Assembly: GCA_963716125.1 (NCBI GenBank)
Contig: OY970294.1
Location: 1,488,001 to 1,552,000, forward strand
DNA from: Acidiluteibacter sp963716125
Lineage (GTDB): Bacteria > Bacteroidota > Bacteroidia > Flavobacteriales_E > Vicingaceae
Reading direction: 5' to 3'
DNA length: 64,000 bases
In this document: in pieces, positions 61,240 to 64,000 of the stretch
How positions within the stretch are numbered: position 1 is the stretch's first letter
Layout: each line of letters begins with the position of its first letter
The notes under the pieces: generated by a model
What the model saw: only the letters and a program-made list of their open reading frames with translations
What the model was told of the DNA's origin: nothing
Databases searched by the model: none
Program-made: the position numbers and the translations under genes

Positions 61240-62658
61240 TTAAATAAAAACTTTCCAAATTCTAAAGTCAGACTTCCACGAGTTATTCCAATGCGCCCAA
61301 TCATAATCAATCCAAACAAACTGAGTATTGTGAACCCATAAAGTAGAAGGAATCCATGCATACCAATCACCACTGTATTTCATTCTTCCTTGCAGACGAA
61401 TCAAACTACCATTTCTAGTTACTGAGCCAAGACCTCGCCACCCTCTATTCCAATCTCTTTCAAATGTATTCCAATACATATAATTCACTCCACTTTGTAC
61501 AGTTGGAAAATACCACGAATTATATTGTGGATGTACTTCAGGTGCATGATAGCTCCATTTATATTGCATTTGCCCATAGGTTTGATTTCTCTTAATACTA
61601 TTAATAACCTTATAGCCTTGAACACCACCAAAGTAATTGACTACACTTCCATTCGGCTTTATATTTGCATGTGCTATAGCAAACTCAGATTTTTCACTCC
61701 ATCTACTTTCATACCCATAATTTGATTTAATACTATGTTCATATGAATGAAATTGTTTAGTGGAAGTTAATTGATTGGCAGCCGCATTGTTCTTGCTCGA
61801 AATTTTACCGCTACTTGAATCTGCGTACATACAACTATCAATACCATAAAAAGCAACAGCATTAGGGTTAGGTGCTATATATACGGAAGTCACACCATTG
61901 TCTATAAAAAATAATGGGTTAGTTGTTATTAGTGAACTTTCTTCATCTACCAAGCTTTCTGATACATTTTCAGACTCCGCTGTTTCATAATACCAACCTA
62001 CCACATTATCTTCCAAAGATTCATCTTCTAAGGCGTTCACTTCCAAATTCGGTGAAATTAATGGTTGAAGTGAAGGGTCAGCTAAATCAATGTTCGGTAC
62101 GAAAATAGATGGTACATAGTATTGTACATAGTATTCAAGTTCCGCAGTTTCTGGAAAATCCATATTGGGTGCAATAGGTTGATGCGTTAAACCATCTTCA
62201 ATTAATTGCAAACTCAAACCATACACACTCAAATTTTGATTTATTTGATTATAATAGTTTGGTGCTGTATTCTGCAAATCAAGTAGATTAGCCGATTGGG
62301 TCTCAGAGTTTGCAGCCATGCTAATAATTAATTGATTAAAATTTACATCTTTAATTAGTGGAGCTGTAGCTTCGGTTAATTTAAAAAGTAAATTATTAAT
62401 CTTTTCATCATCTGCATCGTCGGGATTAGTTGCTAACATGGCATAATCATAGAGATAGTTTCCATTATTGGACTTGTTTGTATTTTGAACCATCGAAGTT
62501 TTAGCCACTTTCTCCAATGGTATATTATTGAGTTCATACCTTATTTCTTTTAATTGAATTGGGTTTGAACTCTCATCTAATATGTCATCCTTTTTACAAC
62601 TTACAGCAATAAAACTTATTACCGCAAAAAGTCCTGCGTATTTTATAAATTTTTTCAT
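61240..62658 (-). CDS. Large secreted lipoprotein, 472 aa
   Basis: The lipoprotein signal MKKFIKYAGLFAVISFIAVS is followed by CKKDD (lipobox Cys at about 21). The mature part is acidic, with a region of about 150 residues containing SIFVPNIDLADPSLQPLISP. The C-terminal 150 residues are Trp- and Tyr-rich (MQYKWSYHAPEVHPQYNSWY, TFERDWNRGWRGLGSVTRNG), suggesting a carbohydrate- or cell-surface-binding lectin-like domain. No family was recognised. It lies upstream of 60542-61192 in the same unit. Confidence 0.75.
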   Translation of the reverse strand: MKKFIKYAGLFAVISFIAVSCKKDDILDESSNPIQLKEIRYELNNIPLEKVAKTSMVQNTNKSNNGNYLYDYAMLATNPDDADDEKINNLLFKLTEATAPLIKDVNFNQLIISMAANSETQSANLLDLQNTAPNYYNQINQNLSVYGLSLQLIEDGLTHQPIAPNMDFPETAELEYYVQYYVPSIFVPNIDLADPSLQPLISPNLEVNALEDESLEDNVVGWYYETAESENVSESLVDEESSLITTNPLFFIDNGVTSVYIAPNPNAVAFYGIDSCMYADSSSGKISSKNNAAANQLTSTKQFHSYEHSIKSNYGYESRWSEKSEFAIAHANIKPNGSVVNYFGGVQGYKVINSIKRNQTYGQMQYKWSYHAPEVHPQYNSWYFPTVQSGVNYMYWNTFERDWNRGWRGLGSVTRNGSLIRLQGRMKYSGDWYAWIPSTLWVHNTQFVWIDYDWAHWNNSWKSDFRIWKVFI

Positions 62659-62826
62659 CTCTTTAAATTTTAGATAATTAGTCGTTTTACAACAATTTGG
62701 GAGGTAGTAAAACTTGCAAAATCGCCAATTTCTCCCGTTTGAGCAATTAAAGAGAGGTTACTTTAATTAGTTTTAGGTTAAGATAAAGCGGTCTCAACTT
62801 CGGTTAGTATTGTGTTTATTGCCCAT
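62659..62826. other. Upstream region of the last unit
   Basis: 168 bp between the start of the lipoprotein gene and the unit end GCCCATAAC. AT-rich with a TTTGGGAGG element and probably the only space for a promoter in this unit. No gene. Confidence 0.5.
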
Positions 62827-62949
62827 AACGTTTAGTATATGGTTTTGTGGCGGTTTTTGAAATACAAATCTTTCAACTTACACTAATGATTGTATATATC
62901 TAAATCGTTCATATTTAGCACTTAACCCGCCATAAACTATATACGTTGT
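62827..62949. repeat. attC-like site, family B, split by intron copy 2
   Basis: The left arm AACGTTTAGTATATGGTTTT with GTGGCGG pairs with CCGCCATAAACTATATACGT and TGT. The group II intron begins at 62950, directly after ACGTTGT, the same position relative to the core as in copy 1. Confidence 0.82.
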
Positions 62950-64000
62950 GTGTGCCTTGAATGGTAAATATAAGTAAGTTCTTTAAAATATTGAATTTAA
63001 TCCAAAGGGTGCAAGTCCCTTATGCGCTAGGGGTCGTGCCTGGAAGCAAAGCAAGTGGCACGCGTGTCGCTGAAGCTTTAGCGTAAGCACAAGGTTGCTA
63101 ACCGTGAGGTTTAGACTGAAGTAAGCCAGACTGCGTAAACTGTACTGACGAACAGAAACTGAATATGAGGCTATCAGATTGGATGAGTAAGCACACTACG
63201 ACAAGCTCAGTGCATCGCATCATTGCGAAGTCCCAAGCTGCTGAAAAGTAGACATAATCGAAGTAGTAGATTCAGCAGGCATAGTTTAAAGGATATTTAT
63301 CCGCCTCAGGCGGAGAGATCTTTGTAGCCACGGGTTGGTAGAACAGAGAAGTCAGGCGCCTACGCTAAAGCTTCTGCGACAGCGTGCCGAAGTCATAGTA
63401 GTTAGTGAGTTGAACATTAATGAAGGACTAAACAATAATGGTCTTTAATAGACAATGGAGCATTGGTATGCAAAGGATAATAATCTAGTGTCAAAGTAGC
63501 TACTGATTAAGCGAGACAGCAAAAACAAATGAAGTATTAATGATTAAACAATAAACATCAAAAGAGAATCTAAACGAAGCCTATTTAAAGGTGTATCGCA
63601 ACAAAGGAGCTGCGGGAGTTGATGGCTTAAGTGTGCAAACACTAAAGTCTACTCTTCAGGCAAATAGAAAGCGAATCATCCAAGAGATAGAAATTGGAAC
63701 TTATCAGCCGCTTCCGATATTAGGTGTTGAAATACCAAAGAGCAATGGTAAAACGAGATTACTCGGCATACCAACTGCAACAGACAGGGTAATTCAACAA
63801 GCGTTACATCAAGTAATGCAACCAAAATTTGAAGTAGACTTCCAACAGCATAGTTATGGATTCAGACCGCAACGTAATGCGGGGCAAGCCATTGCACAAA
63901 GCTTGGAATACATCAATTCAGGTTATCAGCATATTGTAGATATTGATTTGAAGTCTTTCTTCGATGAAGTAGAACACTACGTGCTTTTAGAATTGATATA
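62950..64000 (+). mobile_element. Group II intron, copy 2 (partial, runs off the window)
   Basis: Starts GTGTGCCTTGAATGGTAAAT and matches copy 1 closely to the window end. It lacks two short palindromic inserts present in copy 1 (one at 36898-36920, one at 37041-37060), so it is closer to the ancestral intron. It retains the six bases missing from the reverse transcriptase of copy 1. Confidence 0.92.
63591..64000 (+). CDS. Group II intron reverse transcriptase/maturase, copy 2 (partial)
   Basis: GTG start at 63591 as in copy 1: VYRNKGAAGVDGLSVQTLKS, LGIPTATDRVIQQALHQVMQ and VDIDLKSFFDEVEHYVLLEL, the last being the first catalytic Asp block with the normal VEH spacing. Upstream in the same frame a TAA precedes TSKENLNEAYLK in both copies, so the N-terminus may be shorter than in relatives or begin at an unusual codon. 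The catalytic YADD and maturase parts lie beyond the window. Confidence 0.9.
   Translation, partial: MYRNKGAAGVDGLSVQTLKSTLQANRKRIIQEIEIGTYQPLPILGVEIPKSNGKTRLLGIPTATDRVIQQALHQVMQPKFEVDFQQHSYGFRPQRNAGQAIAQSLEYINSGYQHIVDIDLKSFFDEVEHYVLLELI

Noticed and set aside
1..64000. CRISPR arrays, tRNA and rRNA genes
   Set aside because: No regularly spaced direct repeats and no recognisable tRNA or rRNA sequence were seen; the repeated segments in the island are long palindromes spaced by genes.
30000..64000. Integron integrase gene
   Set aside because: No tyrosine recombinase with an IntI-type patch was found in any frame; the only recombination proteins are IS transposases and the group II maturase. 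It could lie outside the window.

Overview
The window is AT-rich DNA from a member of the Bacteroidota. The clues are a secreted parallel beta-helix protein with a type IX secretion C-terminal tail, a PspC and PadR locus, fused E1 alpha-beta ketoacid dehydrogenase, the parA-parB-DUF5683-dapB-lepB run typical of flavobacteria and relatives, and many lipoproteins and small beta-barrel proteins. No rRNA, tRNA or CRISPR array was seen.

Positions 1-27 kb are mainly core chromosome: an E1 dehydrogenase running off the left edge, a PspC/PadR operon, TerC, a UbiA-type prenyltransferase, an AstE-like/RimK/zinc-protease-like trio, the ABC-F protein EttA, the parAB-dapB-lepB run, an FMN reductase with a DoxX protein, two paralogous beta-barrel proteins, an IS1595-family element with a clean 8-bp target duplication inside a small secreted-protein gene, and assorted hypothetical genes. 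Several normally essential genes here (parA, parB, dapB, lepB) carry single-base frameshifts. The simplest reading is indel error in the assembly, so other frameshifts in the window should be read with the same caution.

Positions 28-64 kb are an accessory island of unusual design. Genes, nearly all on the minus strand, sit in units whose two ends are complementary to each other and differ from unit to unit (GTT plus about 6 variable bases on the left, the reverse complement ending in AAC on the right). Between units lie about 120-210 bp imperfect palindromes in several families. This is the layout expected of integron gene cassettes and attC sites, although no integron integrase is in the window. 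Ten units have matching ends. Two copies of a group II intron sit exactly in the GTT core of these sites, on the strand opposite to the genes, as known for attC-targeting group II introns. Removing the complete intron restores a perfect core. An IS256-type element sits inside another site, and the empty version of that site is present 11 kb away.

Cargo of the island: HipAB and HigBA-type toxin-antitoxin pairs, a HaeIII-like restriction-modification system with controller, a DUF1016 PDDEXK nuclease, a YwqK-like MORN protein, a possible GNAT-like protein with a small basic partner, paralogous OmpA-like and lipoprotein genes, and a tightly overlapping five-gene membrane operon containing two DUF4407-type proteins and a transglutaminase-like membrane protein. 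That operon is a good candidate for an undescribed system. The intron maturase at 37.5-38.9 kb is broken by four related inserts of about 50 nt, and short palindromes have been exchanged within the loops of the attC-like sites.
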